A stretch of DNA of 64,000 nt. Origin: Candidatus Chryseopegocella kryptomonas. GTDB lineage: Bacteria; Bacteroidota; Ignavibacteria; Kryptoniales; Kryptoniaceae. Each line of letters starts with the position of its first letter. Position 1 is the stretch's first letter. Location: the NCBI RefSeq assembly GCF_001536065.1, contig NZ_CZVW01000010.1, positions 1 to 64,000 on the forward strand, given 5' to 3'. The notes beneath the pieces were generated by a model. It was not told the origin of the DNA. It made no database searches and saw only the letters and a list, made by a program, of their open reading frames with translations. Both the position numbers and the translations under genes were made by a program. Of this stretch, positions 1 through 8,482 are shown in pieces.

Positions 1-119
1 CTTGGCCAGTCAAGACCGTAAACAGTCGTCAACCAAACCGCACGAACTTCTCTTTTAGGATGAACTTGTGCGAAAAGAAATGAGCAAAAGAGAAAAAGAA
101 GAAAATATATTTTTCGCAT
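1..119 (-). CDS. GHL10/DUF187-type glycoside hydrolase, N-terminal fragment
   Basis: This partial gene runs off the left edge and gives only 39 codons. The start codon is the ATG at 119 on the minus strand, 13 bases after the aroB stop. The peptide begins with a signal sequence (MRKIYFLLFLFCSFLFA) and then reads REVRAVWLTTVYGLDWP. That stretch is the typical beginning of the family 10-like glycoside hydrolases (GHL10, YngK type) that act outside the cytoplasm on polysaccharide. The tight spacing suggests co-transcription with aroB, aroK and the methyltransferase upstream, although the functions are unrelated. The family call rests on this short motif only; catalytic residues lie outside the window. 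Confidence 0.65.
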   Translation of the reverse strand, partial: MRKIYFLLFLFCSFLFAQVHPKREVRAVWLTTVYGLDWP

Positions 120-132
120 GTGCAATTTTGGT

Positions 133-1236
133 TTAATTTTGATCAAACAAAAACTCAATCGCTCTCTCAATCTCACCGAAACCGACATCATTGAAAAACT
201 TCATCTTTCCGATTTTAACAGGTAAATACATGTTCAATCTTTCAGAATAAATTTTCTTATCATAACCAATATGCTTCAAGACAACATCTTTAGCAAGAAT
301 TTTCTTGGGAAAATTGACGCCGACTTTAAAAACTAATTTTTTTATCTTTTCAAAGTCATCTTTTTTCAAAATTCCTCTCTCAAAAGCGATGAAACTTTCC
401 CCGACGATTCCAAACATGACTGCTTCACCGTGCTTTAACCTCTTATAATTTAACCCTGCTTCTATCCCGTGTCCGATCGTATGACCGAAGTTTAAAATCA
501 TTCTCAATTTTTTCTCTCTCTCATCTTTTTCAACAATTGATGTCTTAATTTGAATTGATTTAAAAACGAGCGGTTCAATAATTTTGAGATCAAAGTTTAA
601 AATTTTTTCAAGTTCTGCTTCAACCGTTTTAAAAATTTCTTTATCCATTATAACTCCGTATTTTACAACTTCACCAAGTCCGCAGATTAACTCTCGCTTT
701 GGCAATGTTTTCAAAAAAGCAACATCTGTAAAGATAAAAACAGGATGATAAAACGCACCGATCAAATTTTTCCCAAGCTTATGATTTATCCCAACTTTTC
801 CACCGATTGAACTATCAATTTGAGCAAGAAGCGTCGTCGGAATGTGAATTAAGTTAACACCCCTAAGGTAAGTTGCGGAGATAAAGCCAGCAAGATCTCC
901 TATAACTCCGCCACCAAAAGCAACGACACTTTCATCACGCCTTAATTTCATTTCAATTAAATTGGTGTAAATTTTTGAAACAACGGACAAACTTTTGCTT
1001 GATTCACCAGCATTTACAATTATTGGTTCAGGGTAAAATCCATTTTTTGTCATCAATCTCAAAAATTCATCAAGATATAAATCGGCGACTATTTTATCAG
1101 TTATGACTGCAAGATGTGATTTTATTCCATGCCTTTTGCAAATCTGTGGGAAGCGATCAAAAATTTCTTTTCCGATGTAAATCGGATACTTAACATTTTT
1201 TAAGTTCAAAAAAATTTTACGCAATTTTTCCCTCAA
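133..1236 (-). CDS. aroB: 3-dehydroquinate synthase
   Basis: AroB converts DAHP to 3-dehydroquinate, the second step of the shikimate pathway, using NAD and a divalent metal in the cytoplasm. The 367-residue protein has normal family length. The NAD-binding glycine motif GGGVIGDLAG is at about residues 108-117 and the hallmark PTTLLAQIDSSIGGKVGIN block at 133-151. Metal ligands are visible as the Glu of GLGEVVKYG (about 189), the His of FGHTIGHG and the His of LKHGEAV. The start overlaps the end of aroK by 20 bases, so the two are probably translationally coupled. Nothing looks damaged. Confidence 0.96.
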   Translation of the reverse strand: MREKLRKIFLNLKNVKYPIYIGKEIFDRFPQICKRHGIKSHLAVITDKIVADLYLDEFLRLMTKNGFYPEPIIVNAGESSKSLSVVSKIYTNLIEMKLRRDESVVAFGGGVIGDLAGFISATYLRGVNLIHIPTTLLAQIDSSIGGKVGINHKLGKNLIGAFYHPVFIFTDVAFLKTLPKRELICGLGEVVKYGVIMDKEIFKTVEAELEKILNFDLKIIEPLVFKSIQIKTSIVEKDEREKKLRMILNFGHTIGHGIEAGLNYKRLKHGEAVMFGIVGESFIAFERGILKKDDFEKIKKLVFKVGVNFPKKILAKDVVLKHIGYDKKIYSERLNMYLPVKIGKMKFFNDVGFGEIERAIEFLFDQN

Positions 1237-1762
1237 GTTTCTTTAAAATTTCCGCAACCGTTTCTTCAATACCTCTATCATCTGTTGAAACGAAAAAATC
1301 CGCCTGCAAATAATATGGCTCTCTCATTTGGAGCAATGTTGTAATTCTTTCAAAAAGCAAATTTTCTGGAAGCAGATTGCCCATCGGATCAAGAAGCAAA
1401 GGTCTATCGGTTTTGAATTTTATTCTTTGCAAAAGAATTTCGGGGCTTGCTTTAAGGTAGATTAAAATCCCAGACCTTTTGACGAGAAAAAGATTATCTG
1501 AAAAAGTTATCGTCCCACCACCCAAAGCAACGACAAATTTTGAAAGTTTTAAAACTGTTTCAATTAAAATTTGCCTTTCAAGATTTCTAAAATAAATCTC
1601 TCCGTCTTCACGAAATATATCAACGATCTTTCTTCCGTCAATTTTTTCAATGAGTTCATCAACATCAATAAAGTCATATCCAATTTCTTTCGCAAGGATT
1701 GGTCCAATTGTGCTTTTTCCCGAGCCCATAAATCCAGTTAAAAAGACAAGTGCTTTTTTCAT
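1217..1762 (-). CDS. aroK: shikimate kinase
   Basis: This enzyme phosphorylates shikimate at the 3-hydroxyl with ATP, three steps after AroB in aromatic amino acid synthesis. The 181-residue P-loop protein carries Walker A GFMGSGKST at residues 10-18, the shikimate-binding Asp in FIDVDELIE (about 32-37), the Arg of FRNLERQIL, and the GGG motif in VALGGGTI. The Arg-containing lid is seen at FKTDRPLL. The start overlaps the upstream methyltransferase stop by 4 bases (ATGA type) and the end overlaps aroB, giving a compact methyltransferase-aroK-aroB unit. Confidence 0.95.
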   Translation of the reverse strand: MKKALVFLTGFMGSGKSTIGPILAKEIGYDFIDVDELIEKIDGRKIVDIFREDGEIYFRNLERQILIETVLKLSKFVVALGGGTITFSDNLFLVKRSGILIYLKASPEILLQRIKFKTDRPLLLDPMGNLLPENLLFERITTLLQMREPYYLQADFFVSTDDRGIEETVAEILKKLEGKIA

Positions 1763-2409
1763 CTGCTCATTTGAGATTTCTTTATTCTGTAAATTGATAC
1801 ATTCGCTTTCATATCTCTGTAAATAACTTCTCTCTTTGACGCTATCTCAAAATCAAATGATTCCATTTTCAAAATTTCAAAGAACTCAATCGTAAATATC
1901 CTGTTCGGGTCCGCAAGATAACAGATTGAATTCGGGGTCATCGCAATTCTCAAAACATTGACTATGTCCTGAAATAATTCTCTTTCATAGATTATATCCG
2001 CACCAATTACAAAGTCAAATTTTTCGGACAAAACAGGATGTCTCCAATCAAGATAGACAAATTTTGCACTTTCTTCATTTCCGACATTTTTAATGTAATT
2101 TCGTCTTGCGTATTGCAAAGCCATCATTTCATAATCTGTTGCTGTGACGATTGCGTTTTTAAGTCCGAGGGCAACTGTCGTAAGCCCGAGCCCACATCCA
2201 AGTTCAAGAACTTTTTTACCAGAGAATTCATCACTTTCAAGTATAAATTCCGCAAGAGCAATTGCAGATGGCCAGACATCAATCCAGAATGGAATTTTGT
2301 AATCGGTTGAGTATTTTTCAACGACATCATCAACGGATTTCAGATAATCCTTCGGGTCAAAGGGTGTTTCAATCAAAATTTTCTTATTTGCTATTTCAAA
2401 AATTAGCAA
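1759..2409 (-). CDS. class I SAM-dependent methyltransferase (Methyltransf_16-like)
   Basis: This 216-residue protein has the SAM-binding motif I VLELGCGLGL at about residues 68-77, an acidic motif II (ATDYE), and a post-motif GADIIYE. The upstream segment WIDVWPSAIALAEFI resembles the entry helix of the Methyltransf_16 / lysine or nicotinamide N-methyltransferase-like group. The substrate cannot be read from sequence; protein lysine methylation is one possibility. It is the first gene of the minus-strand group with aroK and aroB and diverges from the sigma-factor operon at 2480. It has no signal peptide and is presumably cytoplasmic. Confidence 0.75.
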   Translation of the reverse strand: MLIFEIANKKILIETPFDPKDYLKSVDDVVEKYSTDYKIPFWIDVWPSAIALAEFILESDEFSGKKVLELGCGLGLTTVALGLKNAIVTATDYEMMALQYARRNYIKNVGNEESAKFVYLDWRHPVLSEKFDFVIGADIIYERELFQDIVNVLRIAMTPNSICYLADPNRIFTIEFFEILKMESFDFEIASKREVIYRDMKANVSIYRIKKSQMSR

Positions 2410-2530
2410 TTTTTCAACAATTCTATTTTCTCATTTAAATTTATGCAAAATTCACACATTCTGCCAAAAGTAGAAACCTTTGCCCTGCTTCAGGGTTATA
2501 TTAAATGAAAGCAAAAGACAGCACTTTGTG

Positions 2531-3073
2531 ATGGACAGCGACAGGGAAATACTGGAGCGAATAAAAAACGGCGAAATATCCGCATTTGAGGAAATTTACG
2601 AAAAATACAAAAACCAACTTTACAGATTTTGCTTCAGAATGATCTCGGATAAGGAAACTGCTCTTGATATAGTTCAGGATGTCTTTTTGAAACTTTACGA
2701 AAACATAAATTCAATTGAGCCGAATTCATCTCTTTCCGCTTTGCTCTTTAAAATGGCAAGAAATAAGTGCCTTAACTTTATACGGGACAAAAAAGAAAAA
2801 ATTGATACCGAACAAATTGAGATAAATTCAAACTTTGAAATTGAAAAAGAATTTGAAATCAAAGAAACGAAAGAAAGATTAATGAAGGTGCTTGATTTAA
2901 TCGGAGATGAATACAGAGAAATTTTGATTTTGAGAGAGTGGAATGGATTAAGTTATGCCGATATTGCGGAGGTGCTTAACACAACAATTCCAGCTGTTAA
3001 GTCAAAACTTTTTAAGGCAAGAAAAAAACTCACAGAAATTTACAAAAAATTATACGGAGATGAAGAAAAATGA
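2531..3073 (+). CDS. ECF-type RNA polymerase sigma factor
   Basis: This is a group IV sigma factor that would direct RNA polymerase to a small regulon. Region 2 is seen as YEKYKNQLYRFCFRMI followed by ALDIVQDVFLKLYENI. Region 4, a helix-turn-helix, is seen as YREILILREWNGLSYADIAE then TTIPAVKSKLFKARKKL. The start is uncertain: an upstream in-frame ATG lies at 2480, but 2531 (MDSDREILERIKNG) fits the usual ECF N-terminus better. The last codon overlaps the next gene, a zinc-finger anti-sigma, by 4 bases, which is the classical sigma/anti-sigma arrangement. The signal sensed is unknown. Confidence 0.88.
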   Translation: MDSDREILERIKNGEISAFEEIYEKYKNQLYRFCFRMISDKETALDIVQDVFLKLYENINSIEPNSSLSALLFKMARNKCLNFIRDKKEKIDTEQIEINSNFEIEKEFEIKETKERLMKVLDLIGDEYREILILREWNGLSYADIAEVLNTTIPAVKSKLFKARKKLTEIYKKLYGDEEK

Positions 3074-3516
3074 GATGCGAAGAAATTCAAGAAATAATTA
3101 GCTCATTTATTGATGGTGAAATTGTGGAAAATGTTGATGAGGCGTTTTCACATGTTTTTTCGTGCAGGGATTGTCAGGACTTTTTGAAAATTTCGCTCAA
3201 GTTTAAAACCGAGGCGATGAAAGATAAAATTGAAATTCCTGAAATTAAGAAAATTGAAATTGCGAGAAAAGAAACTTTGCCAGAGAAGATAAAGAGAAGT
3301 TTAAAAATGGAAATTCCAATTCCAGCTTCACTTCTTTCTGCGGTTATCTTTATGTTGTTTTTGCTTTCTTTTTTGCTTGGGATTTTTGTCTATGACAGAG
3401 CAATGACAATTGAAGCGATGAAAACGCAAACGCCAGTTTATACAAAAACAAGAACTATCATAGTTTATGGGATTCCACAGATAACAATTTACCCAGAAAC
3501 ACAAAAACAAAAATGA
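3070..3516 (+). CDS. zf-HC2-type membrane anti-sigma factor
   Basis: This 148-residue protein probably sequesters the preceding sigma factor at the membrane. It starts with the HC2 zinc-binding anti-sigma fold: an N-terminal Cys (MRCEEIQE) and an HVFSCRDC motif (His-x3-Cys-x2-Cys) at about residues 27-34. One transmembrane helix (ASLLSAVIFMLFLLSFLLGIF) lies near 86-107, leaving a short periplasmic tail of about 40 residues. It overlaps the sigma gene by 4 bases and is followed 11 bases later by a TonB-domain lipoprotein. The small periplasmic part suggests a modest sensor domain or regulated proteolysis (inference). Confidence 0.82.
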   Translation: MRCEEIQEIISSFIDGEIVENVDEAFSHVFSCRDCQDFLKISLKFKTEAMKDKIEIPEIKKIEIARKETLPEKIKRSLKMEIPIPASLLSAVIFMLFLLSFLLGIFVYDRAMTIEAMKTQTPVYTKTRTIIVYGIPQITIYPETQKQK

Positions 3517-3527
3517 GGTAAATTACA

Positions 3528-3962
3528 ATGCGAGTGAAATTTTTTATCTGGGCTTCGGTAATTTTCTTGTTCTTTGCCTGTTCAAAAACCAATGAAAAGA
3601 ACAGCATCAAACTTGGTGAATCACCCACAGCTCCAAGCACTGAATTCAAAAAAGAAAACTACGCAACACTTGCTGAAACAATGCCACAATTAATCGGCGG
3701 TCTTCAATCAATCCAAAGCAAAGTCAAATATCCAGAAGAAGCGCTAAAAAAAGGAATTGAAGGAACTGTGTATGCGGTGGTTTATGTGAATGAAAATGGC
3801 GGAGTTGATCACGCAGAAATTGTGAAAGGAATTGGTTATGGATGTGATGAAGAAGTGTTAAAAGCAGTATCACAGGCAAAATTTACGCCTGCTTATTCAC
3901 AGGGCAAACCCGTTAAGGTCAAAGTTATAATTCCTGTAAGATTCAAGTTGAACAAGAATTAA
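3528..3962 (+). CDS. lipoprotein with TonB C-terminal domain
   Basis: This 144-residue protein has a lipoprotein signal peptide (lipobox FFAC, Cys at about 18) and a TonB C-terminal fold at about residues 60-141: KYPEEALKKGIEGTVYAVVYVNENG ... VLKAVSQAKFTPA then VKVKVIIPVRFKL. Classical TonB proteins have an inner-membrane helix and a long proline-rich spacer; both are absent. A lipid-anchored, free-standing TonB domain is therefore unlikely to energise receptors in the usual way. It is the third gene of the sigma/anti-sigma unit and may be a partner or a target of that system (inference). A terminator-like hairpin follows. Confidence 0.75.
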   Translation: MRVKFFIWASVIFLFFACSKTNEKNSIKLGESPTAPSTEFKKENYATLAETMPQLIGGLQSIQSKVKYPEEALKKGIEGTVYAVVYVNENGGVDHAEIVKGIGYGCDEEVLKAVSQAKFTPAYSQGKPVKVKVIIPVRFKLNKN

Positions 3963-4031
3963 GTGCAATCTTCGGGGAATTTAATCTTGAATTAATTTTC
4001 ATTTTTGATTAAAATTTACCTGTCTAAAAAT

Positions 4032-4058
4032 GGGAAGGTTCTCGCCTTCCCGATTTAC
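4032..4058 (+). terminator. probable intrinsic terminator after the sigma/anti-sigma operon
   Basis: A GGGAAGG stem at 4032-4038 pairs perfectly with CCTTCCC at 4045-4051 across a six-base loop, followed by a T-rich but interrupted tail. It lies between the TonB-domain gene and the S9 peptidase. It also argues that the first in-frame ATG at 4030 is not the peptidase start. Confidence 0.6.
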
Positions 4059-4083
4059 TTTAAAACAAAAACAAATGCAAACC

Positions 4084-6127
4084 ATGTTCAAAAAATTTTA
4101 CCTTCCGATTTTAGTCATTCTCATTATTTTAATTGCACTTCCAGTTTATGCACAAAAAAGGGCTATAACTGTTGAGGATCTCTGGGCGATGAAAAGAGTT
4201 TCAAACCTTGCTGTATCTCCCGATGGTAAATGTATTGCTTATGTTGTTACATCTTACAATATGGAAGAAAACCGTGGGCAAAGGGATATTTACATTGTTT
4301 CAATTGACGGCAAAGAGACGAGACAACTCACAAAAGGCGAGGGTTCAAACTACTCCCCAGCATGGTCTCCAGATGGCAAAAAAATCGCTTTTATTTCAAC
4401 TCGTGATGGTGAACCACAAGTTTACATCATGTCGCTTGAAACCGGTGAAGTTAAGAAAATTACAAGCGTTGCTCTTGGAGCTGATGCTGTGATATGGTCT
4501 TCGGATGGGAAATATCTTGCTTTCACATCTCAAGTTTATCCAGATTGTCCCGACAATGATTGCAACGCAAAAAAGGGAAAAAGAAAGAGAAACGAGCAAA
4601 GTCAAAGCAAAATTCTTCACAAAATTACCTTTCAGAATTTGGAACAGATGGATTGACGACAAGCGAAGCCATCTTTTCGTTGTTGATCTAAACAGTGGAA
4701 AGATCGCCGATATAACGCCGGGTGATTATGATACGCCACCGATTGATCTCGGAGGAAAAATTGATTATGCGTTTTCACCCGACGGGAAAGAAATTTGTTT
4801 TGTAAGAAATACTGATACGATGATAGCAATAAGCACTAATAACGATCTTTTCGTCACAACTCCAGAAGGTGGATTGATAAAGAAAATAACAACGAATAAA
4901 GCAAACGACAATCAACCTGTTTACTCACCCGATGGAAAATATATCGCATACAGGGCACAGTTTAGAGCCGGATTTGAATCCGACAAATACAGATTGATGC
5001 TTTACGAAAGGGAAACAGGAAAAACAATTAACTTAACAGAGAATTTTGATCGTTCGGTTGGCGAAGTGATATGGTCACCTGATGGAAAATTTATATATTT
5101 TACTGCTGAGGATCAAGGATACAATTCAATTTACAGGATTGATGTAAAAACTGCTGAGATTAAAAAAATAACCGAACGAAGCTACAACACTGAAATTGCG
5201 ATAACTCCAGATGGAAAATTTCTTATCTTCAAAAGAGAATCAATTAACAAGCCAGCAGAAATATACCGGCTTGATCTTTCAACATTTGAAACAGTCCAAA
5301 TTACGCATCAAAACGATTCAATTTTATCTCATCTTGAGAGAAACTCGTTTAAAGATTTTTGGTTTAGTGGTGCTGGTGGGACGAAATTTCACGGTTTTTT
5401 TTTGAAACCGCCATTTTTTGACGCAAGCAAAAAATATCCAGCCGTATTTTTAATTCACGGCGGACCTCAATCAATGTGGGCTGACAATTTCCACTACAGA
5501 TGGAATGCGCAGATGTTTGCATCAAGAGGTTATGTTGTTGTGATGATAAATCCAAGAGGTTCAACTGGATATGGACAGAAATTTACAGATGAGATAAGCG
5601 GTGATTGGGGCGGGAAGGTTTTTGAGGATTTGATGAAAGGTGTTGATCATGTTCTGAAAAATTATAAGTTTATTGACCCAGAAAAAATTGGTGCAGCAGG
5701 CGCTTCATATGGAGGGTATATGATAAACTGGATAGCGGGACATAACGAGAAAGAAATTTTCAAATGTCTTGTTTCACACGCTGGCGTATTTGACCTGCCA
5801 AGTATGTATGGTTCAACAGAGGAATTGTGGTTCCCAGAGTGGGAATTTAAAGGAACACCGTGGACAAATCCGGAAATGTATAAAAAATGGTCGCCAAGCA
5901 ATTATGTGAAAAATTTCAGAACACCAACTTTGGTTATCCACGGTCAGCTTGATTATAGGGTTGATGTAAGTCAAGGTTTTATGATGTTTACAGCTCTTCA
6001 AAGAATGGGGGTCCCATCAAAAATGCTTTATTTCCCGGATGAAGGTCATCACATATTGAAACCACAAAATGCCCGCCTTTGGTGGAAGACTGTTCTTGAT
6101 TGGCTTGATATGTATTTGAAAAAATAA
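4084..6127 (+). pseudogene. S9 family prolyl oligopeptidase-like peptidase, frameshifted
   Basis: This encodes an exported serine peptidase of the acylaminoacyl-peptidase/DPP group. It has a signal peptide (MFKKFYLPILVILIILIALPVYA), WD40-like propeller repeats (many SPDGK motifs) and a C-terminal alpha/beta hydrolase. The catalytic Ser is in GASYGGY (codon 5705-5707), the Asp in HGQLDYRVD and the His in DEGHHIL. The reading frame breaks inside the propeller. The upstream frame ends at 4656, while the downstream frame, open from about 4505, continues to 6127. Removing one A from the A6 run at 4569-4574 restores one frame (NAKREKERETSKVKAKFF), which looks like a normal S9 linker. Either the base is a sequencing error, the gene is a recent pseudogene, or slippage restores the frame. 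The start at 4084 was chosen because it begins the signal peptide. Confidence 0.88.
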
Positions 6128-6131
6128 ACTC

Positions 6132-6160
6132 AAGGGGGCTTTAGTTTGCCCCCTTTCCTT
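6132..6160 (+). terminator. intrinsic terminator after S9 peptidase
   Basis: AAGGGGGC at 6132-6139 pairs with GCCCCCTT at 6148-6155 around an eight-base loop, followed by pyrimidine-rich TTCCTT. It starts a few bases after the peptidase stop codon. Confidence 0.8.
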
Positions 6161-6264
6161 CCAGAAAAATCCCTCGCATTGTTGAAAAATAAGACAATGG
6201 GAAATCCTCACTTTGTGCCAATTATGTCAAATGAACCTCAAAAATTAGCAAAATTTAAAAATTT

Positions 6265-6293
6265 TTGAAGTGGCATAAAATTTGCTTTATGAA
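6265..6293 (+). promoter_or_regulatory. possible promoter of the multihaem cytochrome gene
   Basis: TTGAAG (6265-6270) and TATGAA (6288-6293) are separated by 17 bases and lie about 45 bases before the start codon at 6337. The -35 match is fair and the -10 match weak. The rest of the 209-base gap from 6128 holds the terminator and otherwise nothing recognisable. Confidence 0.4.
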
Positions 6294-6336
6294 TTTCTGC
6301 AACTTGTAGATAAAACAACAAAATTTAGGTGAAAAA

Positions 6337-8415
6337 ATGAGATTAAGATTTACAACTTTGGCGATTTTGCTTCTCACTCTAACACTGCCTTTGTTAGCCC
6401 AAAAGGCGTATATCAAAATTGAAGGTATGTCCCCACATGTCCTTGAGCAAATGGGAATCATGAATCTTGACAGTATTTCATCTGGTTTGCCGGTTGTTGG
6501 GACCGGGACAGTTGTTTGGCTCAAAGGTTACGATGTTTCAGGTGATACGGCTTTCAAGCCGGCTACAAGTTATGAATGGTCAATCGTCGGAAAACCATCA
6601 GGTTCAAATGCAACCCTGAGCAGCACAAATCAGCAACTTGTCACATTTACGCCTGATGTTGCCGGGTCTTATCAGGTCAAGCTTGTTGTAAATGGTGTTG
6701 ATGATACAACGATCACAATTATAGCAGCTAATTATACGGGCGTTGATTGGAAAGATGTTGGTGCGAGCACTCTCAACTGTGCCACTTGCCACAAGGGTGC
6801 AACGCCGAATATTTACAATGAGTGGGTTGCCTCAGATCACGCAACCATGTTTCAACGAGGAATGAATGGTCAAGTTGCACCATACTGGGGTCCAAACTGT
6901 TGGAGATGTCACACAACGGGATACAACACGATGGCAAATAACGGTGGTTTTGATGATGTAGCGACACAGCTTGGATTTGACTGGAACCAATGGAAACCAC
7001 CAAGAGCTGGATTGTTTGATTCACTTTTGACAACGGATAAGAAGAATTTAAGCTTGCTCGCAACAATTGGATGTGAAACTTGCCATGGTCCAAAGAACCC
7101 AAGTCACTTTGGGGCTGGAACACAGCCGAAGACAATGAGCGCTGAAGTTTGTGCACAGTGCCATAATGAACCGTGGAGACACAATCGTTATGTGCAGTGG
7201 GAATATTCAGGTCATGCTGAAGCAGTTTGGTCAAATAGTTTCCGTTCAAGTGGAACAACAACGATTCAGCCAGGTCAATATAATCTTAACACTTGCGTTC
7301 GTTGCCACGATGGAGCCGGATTTGTTGCATTCGTTAAGAATGAACAATTTGACAACAGAATTTCATCTGGCTATTCTGCAATTAAACACACGAAGATAAC
7401 CTGTCAGACCTGCCACGATCCGCACTCAATGGAGTTAAGAGAAGCTCCTGCAACAGCTGATACTCTGGCAAATGGATTTAACTATTCACAAATTGATCTT
7501 GGGAAAGGAAAACTTTGTGTCAATTGCCATAAGTATCGCAGGAATGCGTTGACCTATGTTACAACAAATTTAAGCGCTGTTTGGGGACCACATTATGCTG
7601 GTGCTGGTGATGTTTATCTTGGTCAAAATGGTTATACTTGGGGAACAGTTTTGCCAAGCAGTGTTGGGCATCGCCTTGTTGAAAATGCTTGCGTCGGTTG
7701 CCATATGTCTGCAACCCCAGACACAGGGCATGTTGCAAGAGATAAAATCGGAATGCACACATGGAAAATGAAATATATCGCACCCGATGGTCAGGAATAT
7801 GATAACATAACTGGTTGTGTAAAGTGCCATACTGGAATAACGAAATTTGATGACATTATGGCTTCGTATGATTACGATAAAGATGGAACAATTGAGCCAT
7901 TTATGAAAGAGGTTGATGGATTAATTGAAATGCTTGCAATGGCACTTCCGCCCGTAGGACAACCAACGGTTGATTGGACACAAATAAGAACAAACCCTGA
8001 CTCTGTGAAATTAAAACAAGCATATTGGAACTATCGCTATGTTGTTGAAGATAAAAGCCACGGCGTGCATAATCCGAAATATGTTGTGAGCTTACTGCAA
8101 CTTTCAATCAATAAACTCACAGGCGTTGAATTCAACACGCCCGATGTTCCGGTTAGCTTTGAACTCTATCAAAACTATCCGAACCCATTCAACCCATCAA
8201 CAAAAATTGCATTTGCACTGCCGAAAGATGCGAGAGTTAAACTTGAAGTGTTCAATGTCCTGGGTGAAAGAGTTGCCGTGCTGAAAGATGAGTATATGAG
8301 AGCTGGTGTTTATACAGTTGAATTCAATGCGACAGGTCTTTCAAGCGGTGTTTACTTCTACAGATTGACCGCGGATGATTTCGTAGCAACGAAGAAGATG
8401 GTCCTGATGAAGTAA
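6337..8415 (+). CDS. secreted nine-haem c-type cytochrome with type IX sorting domain
   Basis: This 692-residue protein has a signal peptide (MRLRFTTLAILLLTLTLPLLA) and an Ig/PKD-like beta domain at about residues 45-130. A long haem region follows with nine CXXCH sites: CATCH, CWRCH, CETCH, CAQCH, CVRCH, CQTCH, CVNCH, CVGCH and CVKCH. The last 80 or so residues form a type A C-terminal sorting domain (NYPNPFNPSTKI ... GVYFYRLTADDF ... KKMVLMK). The sorting domain is a type IX secretion signal, so the cytochrome should be exported through the outer membrane, where SprA, encoded 8 kb downstream, forms the pore. A role in extracellular or cell-surface electron transfer is inferred; oxidoreductase partners are not nearby. 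The gene is monocistronic, flanked by terminators on both sides. Confidence 0.9.
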   Translation: MRLRFTTLAILLLTLTLPLLAQKAYIKIEGMSPHVLEQMGIMNLDSISSGLPVVGTGTVVWLKGYDVSGDTAFKPATSYEWSIVGKPSGSNATLSSTNQQLVTFTPDVAGSYQVKLVVNGVDDTTITIIAANYTGVDWKDVGASTLNCATCHKGATPNIYNEWVASDHATMFQRGMNGQVAPYWGPNCWRCHTTGYNTMANNGGFDDVATQLGFDWNQWKPPRAGLFDSLLTTDKKNLSLLATIGCETCHGPKNPSHFGAGTQPKTMSAEVCAQCHNEPWRHNRYVQWEYSGHAEAVWSNSFRSSGTTTIQPGQYNLNTCVRCHDGAGFVAFVKNEQFDNRISSGYSAIKHTKITCQTCHDPHSMELREAPATADTLANGFNYSQIDLGKGKLCVNCHKYRRNALTYVTTNLSAVWGPHYAGAGDVYLGQNGYTWGTVLPSSVGHRLVENACVGCHMSATPDTGHVARDKIGMHTWKMKYIAPDGQEYDNITGCVKCHTGITKFDDIMASYDYDKDGTIEPFMKEVDGLIEMLAMALPPVGQPTVDWTQIRTNPDSVKLKQAYWNYRYVVEDKSHGVHNPKYVVSLLQLSINKLTGVEFNTPDVPVSFELYQNYPNPFNPSTKIAFALPKDARVKLEVFNVLGERVAVLKDEYMRAGVYTVEFNATGLSSGVYFYRLTADDFVATKKMVLMK

Positions 8416-8427
8416 GTTTTGCACAGA

Positions 8428-8436
8428 TGTGGATAA
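8428..8436 (-). promoter_or_regulatory. isolated DnaA-box match
   Basis: TGTGGATAA at 8428-8436 is an exact copy of the nine-base box repeated in oriC (complement TTATCCACA), followed by a weaker TGTGAATAA copy at 8439-8447. It lies just after the cytochrome stop, 15 kb from the origin. It could titrate DnaA or be chance. Confidence 0.35.
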
Positions 8437-8452
8437 GTTGTGAATAAAAACG

Positions 8453-8482
8453 AAGGGCGGGTTCTTAAACCCGCCCTTTTTA
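8453..8482. terminator. bidirectional terminator between cytochrome and pdp
   Basis: AGGGCGGG at 8454-8461 pairs with CCCGCCCT at 8470-8477 around an eight-base loop. It is followed by a T-run on the plus strand and by CGTTTTTATT on the minus strand, so it can serve both convergent genes. Confidence 0.85.

Noticed and set aside
4030-4083. Start of the S9 peptidase at 4030
   Set aside because: The first codons lie in a terminator hairpin; the signal peptide begins at 4084.
4569-4574. Programmed -1 ribosomal frameshift at the A6 run, as in dnaX
   Set aside because: The two frames are related by +1, not -1, so the usual A-rich slippery mechanism goes the wrong way; slippage during transcription remains possible.
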